From Cedecea colo (lineage in GTDB: Bacteria; Pseudomonadota; Gammaproteobacteria; Enterobacterales; Enterobacteriaceae): DNA of 64,000 nucleotides. Both the position numbers and the translations under genes were made by a program. Of the stretch, positions 46,830 through 55,117 are shown piece after piece. Positions within the stretch are counted from its first letter, which is position 1; every line of letters begins with the position of its first letter. The notes beneath the pieces are model-generated. The model was not told the origin of the DNA and searched no databases. It saw only the letters and a list, made by a program, of their open reading frames with translations. The stretch lies in the NCBI RefSeq assembly GCF_011808225.1, contig NZ_SOYS01000006.1, positions 191,647 to 255,646 on the forward strand, read 5' to 3'.

Positions 46830-47690
46830 TTAACTTTTCAGCCAGTCGAAACGGAGGGTTTCGCGCACTGCGGCTTCTTCCAGATGGCGTTCTATTATCT
46901 GCTCAAGCTCGGACAGTTTTTCGCGAGCGTCTGCGGTCACCGTGACAACCAATGCATCGTCTTCCAGGCGTATTTTCACCTCGCCGATACTCAGGCGAAA
47001 CTGGCCGCTGGTTTCATCGGCAATCACCGCCGTGCGGTGCTTAAAGTGGGTACACAGACGGCGCAAAAAACGAGCCGCATTCGGCGTTGTTATTCTGGCA
47101 ACGCTTTGCAGGGCATTTTCAGGCGCCGGTAACTGAGTCAGCAAAGCTTCCAGTTGGTCAGCGGCCGAATGAATAATGGCGGCCATGTGTGCAATCGTCT
47201 CATCGCCCACCGGTTCGCGTTTAATGCGTAAACTAAGAGAGTTTTTCAGATGGGACATGGCTTCAACGAGCAGCTCAGGAGATTTCCCTTTGTTTTTTGA
47301 AGGCTTACGCGACATTAGCTTGTCGACTATCGCCTGATTTGCGGTAAGAAAAGCCTCTCCTTCTTCGGTAATTGAGTAGCATTTACGTCCGCCCTTCTCC
47401 AGCTCAATCCGCGTATAGCTGCGGTCGTAGAGCCAGGTGAGAGCCGGATAAATAACGCCCGGGCTAGGCTTATAAAGTCCTTCAAAATGGGCTTTAATTT
47501 CGTGAATCAGCTCATAACCATGGCTGGGTTGTTTCGCCAGCATCATCAACAGCAGCAGACGCAGCTCACCGTAGTCAAACACGCGCCCACGTCGGCCCGC
47601 TTTATTTGTTACCTGCGCTTCATTGAGCCGATCAACTTCAAACGTTGAGACGGATTCTTTTGAATCTTTGGTCAATTGTTTATCCTCCAT
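46830..47690 (-). CDS. PadR-family regulator fused to a DUF2218 domain
   Basis: About 286 residues. The N-terminal PadR winged helix (about 25-115) shows YGELRLLLLMMLAKQPSHGYEL, KPSPGVIYPALTWLYD and GRKCYSITEEG. After a helical linker, residues about 195-280 match DUF2218 (ITTPNAARFLRRLCTHFKHR, then IGEVKIRLEDDALVV), a small domain usually found near siderophore-interacting proteins. It may sense iron or a catechol. It is last in the minus operon and is the second candidate to bind AGATATATCT. I start at ATG 47690; a TTG lies four codons upstream. Confidence 0.85.
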   Translation of the reverse strand: MEDKQLTKDSKESVSTFEVDRLNEAQVTNKAGRRGRVFDYGELRLLLLMMLAKQPSHGYELIHEIKAHFEGLYKPSPGVIYPALTWLYDRSYTRIELEKGGRKCYSITEEGEAFLTANQAIVDKLMSRKPSKNKGKSPELLVEAMSHLKNSLSLRIKREPVGDETIAHMAAIIHSAADQLEALLTQLPAPENALQSVARITTPNAARFLRRLCTHFKHRTAVIADETSGQFRLSIGEVKIRLEDDALVVTVTADAREKLSELEQIIERHLEEAAVRETLRFDWLKS

Positions 47691-47811
47691 ATTAGCCACC
47701 AAACATCAAATCAGGGACATAAAGGGATGCAGTCACCCGAATAGCTGAGGATACAATATATCGGAACTTTATTCATATCTCACAAATATCCGGCCACGCT
47801 TTTACCTGGAT

Positions 47812-48198
47812 TTAGCGAGCCAGCACTGCAACAAAATCACATTGGATCAACGTATTGCCGCTAAAACTTCCGTCAAGCGCATGACGAGCCGGACGTGAAG
47901 CGGCATCGGGAAACGCCTCTTCCCAGTAGCGATTTACCACTTCCCGCTGCGATTTATCCTGCATCCAAAGCGTCATCTTAATAACGTCTGCCATCGTTCC
48001 TCCCGCGGACTCGACAATGGCCCGCACATGGTCAAACATCAGAACACATTGCCGCTCAATACCCGCAGGAACCTGCTGTGTCTGCGGATCGCGTCCGTAA
48101 ATCACCCCTGAATAAAGCATATTATCCACCCGGCAAGCTGCCGGAATCGGATTCGCATGAGGGAACGCCGCGATATAAATACTTTCTCGTCTTGCCAT
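47812..48198 (-). CDS. RidA/YjgF family protein
   Basis: A 128-residue RidA-fold protein that forms trimers in known members and hydrolyses enamines or imines; a subgroup deaminates 2-aminomuconate in nitroaromatic pathways. The end motif has the conserved arginine in SRPARHAL and the fold signatures LYSGVIYGRDP and MTLWMQDKS. Its place in a ring-cleavage island could point to a nitrogen-containing substrate, or merely to damage control. GGTGAG precedes the start. It lies 67 bases after the porin gene. Confidence 0.85.
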   Translation of the reverse strand: MARRESIYIAAFPHANPIPAACRVDNMLYSGVIYGRDPQTQQVPAGIERQCVLMFDHVRAIVESAGGTMADVIKMTLWMQDKSQREVVNRYWEEAFPDAASRPARHALDGSFSGNTLIQCDFVAVLAR

Positions 48199-48265
48199 TT
48201 ATCTCACCGTTTATCGTTCAATCACAAAGGGCGAGCGCCTGTAGCGCAACACCCGTATTGCTTAA

Positions 48266-49648
48266 TCAATATTCGTAATCAGGCATCATTTTCCCGAAGT
48301 GATAAACCACCCTCAGACGCTCTGCGTGATAGTCGCCGGTAGCTTTCGTCGGGGTAGCAATATAATCCAGCTCCAGTTCCACATGCAGACGCTCCGTCAG
48401 GTTATAGCCGAGGATCATAAATCCGGCATTCACGTCTTTTGCCGGCAGCGCATAATGAATGCCTGGCGAATCATCCAGATCCAGACGGGTATAGCCCAGA
48501 ACGGCCAGCGCCTTATCGGTGTGGTAACTATAACGCGCAACATACGCGTTGCCCGGCTGGTTTGCGGTTATCATTGAGGATAGCGGCTGGCCGACATCCA
48601 GCGGCGACGAATCATAGATCCCGTAGCTGTACGGCGCGAAAAAAGCGCCGTTGAGGAATGCACCTTCTTTCTTCGGCACCTGGGTTGCCGCTACGTAGAA
48701 GCTGTGCTTGCGGGAACGCACGCCGAGTCGCGCCGAGTATAGGTTGGTATCAATATCGTGATAGGGATAAACCTGGTTGGAAGCATCCCACTCACGGGCA
48801 TATTGTCCGCCCCAGAACGGTGTCCACTCGCCAAAGCGCAGGCTTTGAATCGGCAGCTCAAAGCCGCCATAGGCAAGCTGTGCGCGCTTATCAAAATCGT
48901 AATACCAGGCTTCTGCCCTTGCGCCGTATAGTTTTCCGTAGCGCAGCCCCAGCGTGGTGAAACCGTTGGTATCCGTCGACGGGAGATTGGTTTCATCGAC
49001 TTCCGGCGCGCCCGCATCGCCTTTATAAAAAGTATCAGAACTGTACGGTTTGAACCTGAAAATCCGGTAGCCGTTAAGTTTGAGATTTCCATCGTCAGTC
49101 AGGGCATAGGTTCCGCCAGCACCTTCATATAGGGCCGGGATCATCGTGCGCCCTACTCCTTCATTGGCAAACGGCGTGTCCAGCCCCATACGCCCGCCGC
49201 GTAAATCTAAACCGTATCCTTGATAGCGCAAATAGGCCTTGCCCAAAACATTGACGCTGTCCGCAGGCACGTAGCGTTCGGTCTTATCCGGGTTATTGGA
49301 ATTAATTCCCAGGTCGAATGCGGAATAGGCACCAAGACCAAAACTGAGGCCATGGAAATCTGCGCTGCGATATTGTAAATCGCCGCCTGCGGAGAACGTA
49401 TTTTTATTCTCCACCACGCCAGCAAACTCTTTAAAAAAGGCCATGCTTTTCAATTCGCCAAATAATTCGCCCTGGTATAACCAGTCGCTGAATGAATTAA
49501 CGGATGGCGCGCTACTGGAAGCGCTCCGATTTTTTTCCAACAAAGAGGCCTCCGATGATGACGGCGCCTGTGCAAAAGCTGAACTGGAAAACAGCGGCAG
49601 AGAATAAAGCATTAACGCTGCAGTCCTGGATGTTAATTTAACGTCCAT
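48266..49648 (-). CDS. OprD-family outer membrane porin
   Basis: A 460-residue protein with a signal peptide (LMLYSLPLFSSSAFA). The beta-strand pattern is that of OprD/OccK substrate-specific channels: the N-terminal SDWLYQGELFGELKSMAFF, LRGGRMGLDTPFANEG, and the C-terminal LRVVYHFGKMMPDYEY. OprD types are common in Pseudomonas for aromatic acid uptake and less usual in enterics, which suggests acquired catabolic DNA. It probably admits the pathway substrate across the outer membrane. A 176-base gap precedes it. Confidence 0.85.
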   Translation of the reverse strand: MDVKLTSRTAALMLYSLPLFSSSAFAQAPSSSEASLLEKNRSASSSAPSVNSFSDWLYQGELFGELKSMAFFKEFAGVVENKNTFSAGGDLQYRSADFHGLSFGLGAYSAFDLGINSNNPDKTERYVPADSVNVLGKAYLRYQGYGLDLRGGRMGLDTPFANEGVGRTMIPALYEGAGGTYALTDDGNLKLNGYRIFRFKPYSSDTFYKGDAGAPEVDETNLPSTDTNGFTTLGLRYGKLYGARAEAWYYDFDKRAQLAYGGFELPIQSLRFGEWTPFWGGQYAREWDASNQVYPYHDIDTNLYSARLGVRSRKHSFYVAATQVPKKEGAFLNGAFFAPYSYGIYDSSPLDVGQPLSSMITANQPGNAYVARYSYHTDKALAVLGYTRLDLDDSPGIHYALPAKDVNAGFMILGYNLTERLHVELELDYIATPTKATGDYHAERLRVVYHFGKMMPDYEY

Positions 49649-49824
49649 TATCTGGTAACCTCGCTGAGGGTGAAGTCGGATAAAATGTTCAAATTGCTCT
49701 GGTATTTCTTATTTCACAGCAATCCCTCTGGCGATTAATCATTACCAGATTAATTATCTGTGCATTTATAAAGGTGAAAAACCTCACCCGTTACGACATA
49801 ATTTACTGCAAAAATAAAATTAAC

Positions 49825-51048
49825 TTATTTCTTCCAAAAAGAGAGTAAGGCTTTTCCATAATCATTGCCGTTGGGAATACGCGTAATGGTATGAATATGG
49901 AATTTTGCTGGTTCCTCATTAGTCAGCCACATCCCACTATGATGATCAAATTCCAGTAAAATAACCGGACTCTGGATTCGGTAATAATACACATCATCGT
50001 CACCGCAACCGCCAATCCAGTTCCACCAGGTCTCATCCAAATATTGTTCAACCAGCTTCATGCGTGCATGCCGCGGGCCATCGGGCAGGAAGTTAATAAA
50101 CGCCTCAATGGTTTTTAGCAGCTTATCTTGCTGCTCGGCGTTGAACTCTGCTGCGCTAATACCTTCGAGCGGGATAACCCGGTTATCCTGAAATGCGCCA
50201 GCCAGATGACGTTGATCGGCAAAATTAAAGCGTTCTGGCGGCATCAAAGGATCTTCCATTAGCGAATAAATCGTCGCCCTCTGTTGTTGCTCCTGAGATA
50301 ATGATTGCATTAATTCCAGGCCAAGACGTTCCTCTTCGGTAAATAATATGCAATCACTGCTATTACCGCGGTCGATAATATTTGGTTCAACCCCCATAAA
50401 TGTAGGCGCGATGACTAACTGCCGACCAATGATAAAACAACAAAATGCCACATGATGCCCGTAGATATTCCAGCCCCACGGCGCGGTTAGCGAAGGCGTG
50501 CCGAACATCATGAAATGAAAACTCCAGCGATTCATGACATTATTAAGATCGTAAAGCTCGCCTAAAAAATGATTGGCATCCATCAACTGGCGAACTTTAT
50601 CAAAACCCACGGGGCTGGTACAGCTACGTAATAACTCCCAGAAAGCCTCGCGGGTTGATATTTGAGTATCTTCCAGACGCACGCCAAAATCATTAAACGG
50701 AATTTCCGGGTTATACCAGGCTCGCCATTGTTGAGCATCAATATCATGGCATACTCGCTTGCGCTGTGTCTCGCTTAAGGTTCCTAATAAATCCTTCGCG
50801 GCAGCAACCGCATATTCCACCGCAAATCCTTCATCCTGTAAGGGAAATAATCCTTGCTGAATTTCTCCCTGAGCGGTAATGCCACGGAATTCTTCATCGA
50901 GTAATGCCTGCCAGTGTGCCTTTAAATTCTGAGCCTTTTCCGTTGCCAGCATTCGCTGAGCATAGGCTGCTGGCGTCACGCCGCGTGCTGCGGCGATTCG
51001 TGGCGCATCGGCAGGAAGTAAGTAGTCACGAAAATTCTGGCTAGCCAT
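49825..51048 (-). CDS. DUF3500 family protein of unknown function
   Basis: About 407 residues, no signal peptide or membrane helix. It contains WYNPEIPFNDFGVRLED, NRWSFHFMMFGTPS, WGWNIYGHHVAFC and DHHSGMWLTNEEPAKFHIHT (given in part), the conserved Trp/His-rich motifs of DUF3500. Clustered histidines (YGHH, EFDHH, FHIHT) suggest a metal site. No activity is known to me. I start at ATG 51048, after GAGGA; an ATG four codons earlier overlaps that site. It follows the second FAH gene by 39 bases. Confidence 0.82.
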   Translation of the reverse strand: MASQNFRDYLLPADAPRIAAARGVTPAAYAQRMLATEKAQNLKAHWQALLDEEFRGITAQGEIQQGLFPLQDEGFAVEYAVAAAKDLLGTLSETQRKRVCHDIDAQQWRAWYNPEIPFNDFGVRLEDTQISTREAFWELLRSCTSPVGFDKVRQLMDANHFLGELYDLNNVMNRWSFHFMMFGTPSLTAPWGWNIYGHHVAFCCFIIGRQLVIAPTFMGVEPNIIDRGNSSDCILFTEEERLGLELMQSLSQEQQQRATIYSLMEDPLMPPERFNFADQRHLAGAFQDNRVIPLEGISAAEFNAEQQDKLLKTIEAFINFLPDGPRHARMKLVEQYLDETWWNWIGGCGDDDVYYYRIQSPVILLEFDHHSGMWLTNEEPAKFHIHTITRIPNGNDYGKALLSFWKK

Positions 51049-51087
51049 AATATTCCTCATTTAATGATTGGCTCTTAATAAGCGAAA

Positions 51088-51933
51088 TTATTCAGCTGCC
51101 ACGCGATTTTCAATCATCCCGAGGGCGGTGATTTCCAGGCGCATAACATCCCCTGCCTTAAGAAATGTTCCGCTCGCCGCACCAATACCAGAAGGCGTAC
51201 CCGTGGCAAGAATGTCTCCGGCTTCCAGCGTCATCACCGTTGAGAGGTATTCTATCTGTTGGTAGATGTTGTAAATCATATCGCCAGTGCTGGCGTGCTG
51301 GCGGCGCTCGCCGTTAACGAACAGCGACAGTTGCAAATCAAGCGGATCGCTAATTTCATCCGCGGTTGTCAGCCACGGACCAACAGGGCCATGGGTGTCG
51401 AAAGATTTACCGAGGGTAAACGTCGGCGACTTATGCAACCAGTCGCGGGCCGAGACATCGTTGACTATCAAATATCCCGCAATCACCGAGGCGGCATCTT
51501 TGGCGCTGACGTGGCGACAACGCTTGCCGATAACCACGCCCAGCTCGACTTCATAATCCATCTTCTCGCTAACGCGTGGTTTGACGACTTCATCAAACGG
51601 CCCGGTAATGCAGGAAACCTGCTTGTTAAACCACATCTGGCTTTCCGGAATGGGGATCCCTGCGAGCCTGGCTTCCTCGGCATGTTTTCGGTAATTCATT
51701 CCGATGCCGAGGAATTTCTGCGGATCCGCAACTGGCGCTTCTAATTTTATCGATGAGAGTGAATAAACCGGGCCGGTGGCTGCTTCCAGCTCGCCGCGCA
51801 ATGCAGGTAACTGGTTTAGCAGCCAGCGCATCGAATCACGACCGCCGGTAATTTCCCCGAGGCAGATAACGCGATCCCCTTCAACTTTTCCAAGGCGGGT
51901 ACGGCCATTCTCTGTAAAACGTGCAAGTTTCAT
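51088..51933 (-). CDS. second fumarylacetoacetate hydrolase-family protein
   Basis: A 281-residue FAH-fold enzyme with a full-length N-terminal part (MKLARFTENGRTRLGKVEGD). It has LGIGMNYRKHAEEA, the EVE metal motif in DYEVELGVVIG, GKSFDTHGPVGPWLTT and GDILATGTPSGIG. This subgroup holds acylpyruvate hydrolases, 2-keto-3-deoxy-sugar acid lyases and ring-cleavage hydrolases. It is clearly a different type from the FAH protein at 44300. AGGA eight bases before ATG 51933 sets the start. Its substrate is unknown. Confidence 0.83.
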   Translation of the reverse strand: MKLARFTENGRTRLGKVEGDRVICLGEITGGRDSMRWLLNQLPALRGELEAATGPVYSLSSIKLEAPVADPQKFLGIGMNYRKHAEEARLAGIPIPESQMWFNKQVSCITGPFDEVVKPRVSEKMDYEVELGVVIGKRCRHVSAKDAASVIAGYLIVNDVSARDWLHKSPTFTLGKSFDTHGPVGPWLTTADEISDPLDLQLSLFVNGERRQHASTGDMIYNIYQQIEYLSTVMTLEAGDILATGTPSGIGAASGTFLKAGDVMRLEITALGMIENRVAAE

Positions 51934-51962
51934 GATGATTTCCTGAGAAAGTGAGTCGATTT

Positions 51963-52358
51963 TCACCGCTGACATGGCGTGAGCTGTGAAAGCAAAATGC
52001 GCCAGCCGGCAGCATCATGCCGTAATAACAAAGTTGAGAATCCCTCACGAACCATAACCAGGCCGTTCTCCAGCGAACGCACGGTATTGCGCGTATAGCC
52101 GGTCATGATGGCGATATCTCCTTGTATCTGAATCGCTGGTTCATCACGCTCAATCGCCACGAACCCACCCATACGCCGCACGTGTTCAAGTAGCTGCTGT
52201 TTGTTATGCACCAAGCCGGTGCTGTGAACATGAACGAGCTCATCAGCCAGTAGCTGCGACAGCACGTCGAGGTCAGCTTCGATCATTGCCTGCTGCCTGC
52301 GCTGTTCAAAAGCCTGTAGCTGTTGCAGGGTTTCGTTCAGGGTTTGCGAAATAGACAT
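51963..52358 (-). CDS. SnoaL-like/DUF4440 nuclear transport factor 2-fold protein
   Basis: A 131-residue NTF2-like protein with the typical AFEQRRQQAMIEADLDVLSQL start and LADELVHVHSTG pocket strand. Such small cone-shaped proteins act as isomerases, dehydratases or hydrolases on small molecules, or as binding partners. It lies directly after the SDR gene with no gap and 29 bases before the FAH gene, so it is likely part of the same pathway. Confidence 0.78.
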   Translation of the reverse strand: MSISQTLNETLQQLQAFEQRRQQAMIEADLDVLSQLLADELVHVHSTGLVHNKQQLLEHVRRMGGFVAIERDEPAIQIQGDIAIMTGYTRNTVRSLENGLVMVREGFSTLLLRHDAAGWRILLSQLTPCQR

Positions 52359-53141
52359 TCAGATAAGCCCCTCGTAGGAACCACCGTCTAACTGCAAATT
52401 CTGGCCTGAAATAAACCCGGCTTGCTGGCTTGCCAGAAAGGCGCAGGCGGCGCCAAATTCCTCCGGCAGACCATAACGTTTAGCCGCAATGCTCATAGCA
52501 TTACGCCGCCGGGCTTCATGCCTGTCGATGCCCTCTTTCGCCATCAACCTTCGCAACATAAATTCCTGGCGCGGCGTGTCTATCCGTTCAGGCAGCAGGT
52601 TGTTAATCGTTACGTTGTCGGCGGCAACTTCGCGGCTAATCGCTTTACACATCGCCGTCAGGGCGGTACGCGCAGAGGTGGAAAGCCCCATCATGTAATG
52701 TGGTGATTTGACCATCGCCGAGGTGATATTGATGATTCGGCCAAAGCGGCGCGACTGCATGCCCGGCAGCCAGCCGCGGATAAGCTGTACCGCCGGGATA
52801 AAGTTGGCGTTCATCGCGGCGAGTAATGCAGCTTCATCCCATTCATCCAGCGCACCCGGCGCCGGGCCGGCATTATTGGTGACTAAAATATCGATCTGCG
52901 GAAGCGTCGCCAGGATCAGCTCTCGTCCCTGCGCCTGAGTGAGATCGGCGGCGATTGCGCTTATCTCCACTTCAGGAAATGTTTCCCGAAGCGTGTTAAC
53001 CGTATCGGCAAGCTTCTCTTTATAACGGCCGTTCAGCGTAATATTGACGCCTTCCGCGGCGAGCGAGCGGGCGCAGGCCAGCCCCAGCCCCTGAGAAGAT
53101 CCGCAGATAAAGGCCTTTTTTCCTCTGATTCCCAAATCCAT
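52359..53141 (-). CDS. short-chain dehydrogenase/reductase with altered active site
   Basis: A 260-residue SDR. The nucleotide site is CGSSQGLGLACARSL, a variant of TGxxxGxG, and TNNAGPAPG is the NNAG motif. The catalytic serine is present (INITSAMVKS), but the usual YxxxK is replaced: the expected position reads GLSTSARTALTAM. A divergent SDR subgroup lacks this pair, so classical dehydrogenase activity is uncertain. I start at ATG 53141 after GGGAG. It heads the minus operon, behind tandem operators at 53201-53227. Confidence 0.85.
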   Translation of the reverse strand: MDLGIRGKKAFICGSSQGLGLACARSLAAEGVNITLNGRYKEKLADTVNTLRETFPEVEISAIAADLTQAQGRELILATLPQIDILVTNNAGPAPGALDEWDEAALLAAMNANFIPAVQLIRGWLPGMQSRRFGRIINITSAMVKSPHYMMGLSTSARTALTAMCKAISREVAADNVTINNLLPERIDTPRQEFMLRRLMAKEGIDRHEARRRNAMSIAAKRYGLPEEFGAACAFLASQQAGFISGQNLQLDGGSYEGLI

Positions 53142-53200
53142 ACGCTGCTCCCGTGGTTGAATACCCGCTGTGCTGGTGAAATTACGCTCTCGCCTAATAT

Positions 53201-53227
53201 AGATATATCTCAATTACAGATATGTCT
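53201..53227. promoter_or_regulatory. tandem operator of the catabolic minus-strand operon
   Basis: AGATATATCT (53201-53210) and AGATATGTCT (53218-53227) start 17 bases apart, exactly as at 39225-39251. They lie 60 to 86 bases before the SDR start, around the expected promoter. Confidence 0.7.
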
Positions 53228-53607
53228 ATGTTGCACGAGGAGAGTTTCGCAAAATTCATAGCTGGCTCACAGAAATGGGGTTTGCAGGCAAGGATGATAT
53301 AAAAAATGATAAATAGCTATTTAATCAACAGGTTAATGAGAAATTTTAGCCATGGAATATTTTAGCGAGAGGATTAAATTCGACTGTCTGTGATTAGATA
53401 TATCTAATCACAGGAGATAAAGAAGAGGCGGCTGTAAAGAATAGTATTAATAATGACGGGTTAAACTACAGGTAAAAAGCGGTAGTGCATGACCTGTTTG
53501 TTCCCCCTTGATTAACTCAGCGTGCCGGTAAGCACGCCGATTGTCGCCAGCTTGAACAGTGCCAGAATATGCTTAACCAAAAATTACTTTATTTTTCCTT
53601 AAATTAT
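53228..53607. other. AT-rich gap with a 20-base perfect palindrome and a hairpin
   Basis: No gene is seen in these 380 bases. TGATTAGATATATCTAATCA at 53391-53410 is a perfect palindrome around the same operator core, with no gene start nearby. GCGTGC/GCACGC (53520-53537) forms a hairpin that may end the efflux operon on the minus strand, though no T run follows. Confidence 0.5.
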
Positions 53608-55104
53608 TCAGCGCGGATAGTTGCCCACCGCACGATTCACCGCTGCCCATGAGGACATGACGTCACGTTGGCTTATGGCCAGCGCCTGCCTCGCCTGGAT
53701 ATTGCTGCGTTGCGCATCCAGCACATCGATAAAATTGCTGAGCCCACCATCATAGCGCGCCTGGATCAGTGCCAGAGCCTGCCCGGCACTGTCCGCGCGG
53801 ACCTGCTGCTCGCTGAGTTTTTGCTGAGCCGCAGCATAACGGCTTAATGCATCATCGATTTCCTGCCACGCTTTCAGGACGGTTTTGTGATAATCGACCG
53901 CCGCCTGCTGCCGATCGGTTTCCCGCAAGACCACCGTCGCTTTACGACGGCCACGGTCAAACAGTGGCAGATTCAGACTCGGCCCCACTGACCAGCTACG
54001 GCTTCCCCATTCGGTGAAGTTATCCGCGCTGTAAGTATCCATACCAATGCGTGCGCCCAGCGTGATGCTCGGATAAAGCTCAGCCTGAGCGACGCCGATG
54101 CGTGCCGTTGCCGAATGCAGCTTCGCTTCTGCCGCCCGGATGTCAGGCCGGTTGCGCGCTACCTCGGATGGAATACCCAGTCGCAATGGTGGCAAATTGC
54201 CTGATTTCAGGCTGTCTGGTTGATATTGCAGCTGTTGTTGCAGGGCGCCAGGACGTTCGTCCAACAGCAAAAGGAGCTGGTTCATTGCCGCACCTTCCTG
54301 CGCCTGAAGGTCGATCAGGTTCGCCCTGGTGGCGGCCAGTTCGCTGCGTTGCCTTTCCTGGCTGGTCTCATCCAGCGCTCCGCCTACTGTTCGCGCCTGA
54401 ATCAGAGAAAGGCGTTCATCCAGCGCTTTTTCATCCTGTTTTGCGAGCACGATTTGTTGCTGAATGCCACGCAGGCTGTAGTAGTTATTCACCACATCGC
54501 CGACGATACTCAGCCTGGCCAGCTCCAGCATTGCTTGCCGGGACTCGACATCGGCATCAGATGCTTCTATTGCGCGGCGGACATGTCCCCACAGATCTAT
54601 CTCCCATGAGAAATCCAGCCCGCTCTGATACCAGTTCGACGGCGCAGCCATCAGCTGTAGAAGCTCATCCGGATTGGGCAGCGCTTCTTTCATGGCACGC
54701 GTCGAGGGGCTGTTCTCGCTTTGCTGGATCCGGGTGACGCTGCCGGTGGCGTTCACCGTTGGCGTTTGCTGCGAAGCGGTTATCTGCTGCTGCGCACGGG
54801 CACCGGCAAACCGCAATGTCGCGGTGCGGATATCCGGACTCGCCGCTAAGGCTTTCTCTACCAGAGCGTCAAGCACAGGATCGTTATAGCGTTTCCACCA
54901 CTGGTTATCTGAAACAACGCTGCCGCCCGGTAACGCATGCAACGCGGCATCACCGCTGCGCCAGGTTGTCCAGTCGGTCGGCGCATCGGCCTTTGGTTTT
55001 TTGAAATCCGGACCAACGGTGCAACCACTGATGAGTGTGAGGGCAGTCATTGCCGCCAGCACGGATAATGCCTGACGATTGAAAAGGGGAAAACGCTTAT
55101 TCAT
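53608..55104 (-). CDS. NodT-family outer membrane efflux lipoprotein
   Basis: A 498-residue TolC-like outer membrane channel. The lipobox SGC places the lipidated cysteine at residue 28, and the mature start VGPDFKKP is typical of the NodT group. Two outer membrane efflux repeats follow (about 70-280 and 290-490), with long helices such as RYAAAQQKLSEQQVRADSAGQ (in part). It is the last gene of the exporter operon and completes a tripartite pump with the HlyD adaptor and ABC-2 permeases upstream. Confidence 0.92.
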   Translation of the reverse strand: MNKRFPLFNRQALSVLAAMTALTLISGCTVGPDFKKPKADAPTDWTTWRSGDAALHALPGGSVVSDNQWWKRYNDPVLDALVEKALAASPDIRTATLRFAGARAQQQITASQQTPTVNATGSVTRIQQSENSPSTRAMKEALPNPDELLQLMAAPSNWYQSGLDFSWEIDLWGHVRRAIEASDADVESRQAMLELARLSIVGDVVNNYYSLRGIQQQIVLAKQDEKALDERLSLIQARTVGGALDETSQERQRSELAATRANLIDLQAQEGAAMNQLLLLLDERPGALQQQLQYQPDSLKSGNLPPLRLGIPSEVARNRPDIRAAEAKLHSATARIGVAQAELYPSITLGARIGMDTYSADNFTEWGSRSWSVGPSLNLPLFDRGRRKATVVLRETDRQQAAVDYHKTVLKAWQEIDDALSRYAAAQQKLSEQQVRADSAGQALALIQARYDGGLSNFIDVLDAQRSNIQARQALAISQRDVMSSWAAVNRAVGNYPR

Positions 55105-55117
55105 CTGGATTCCTGCA

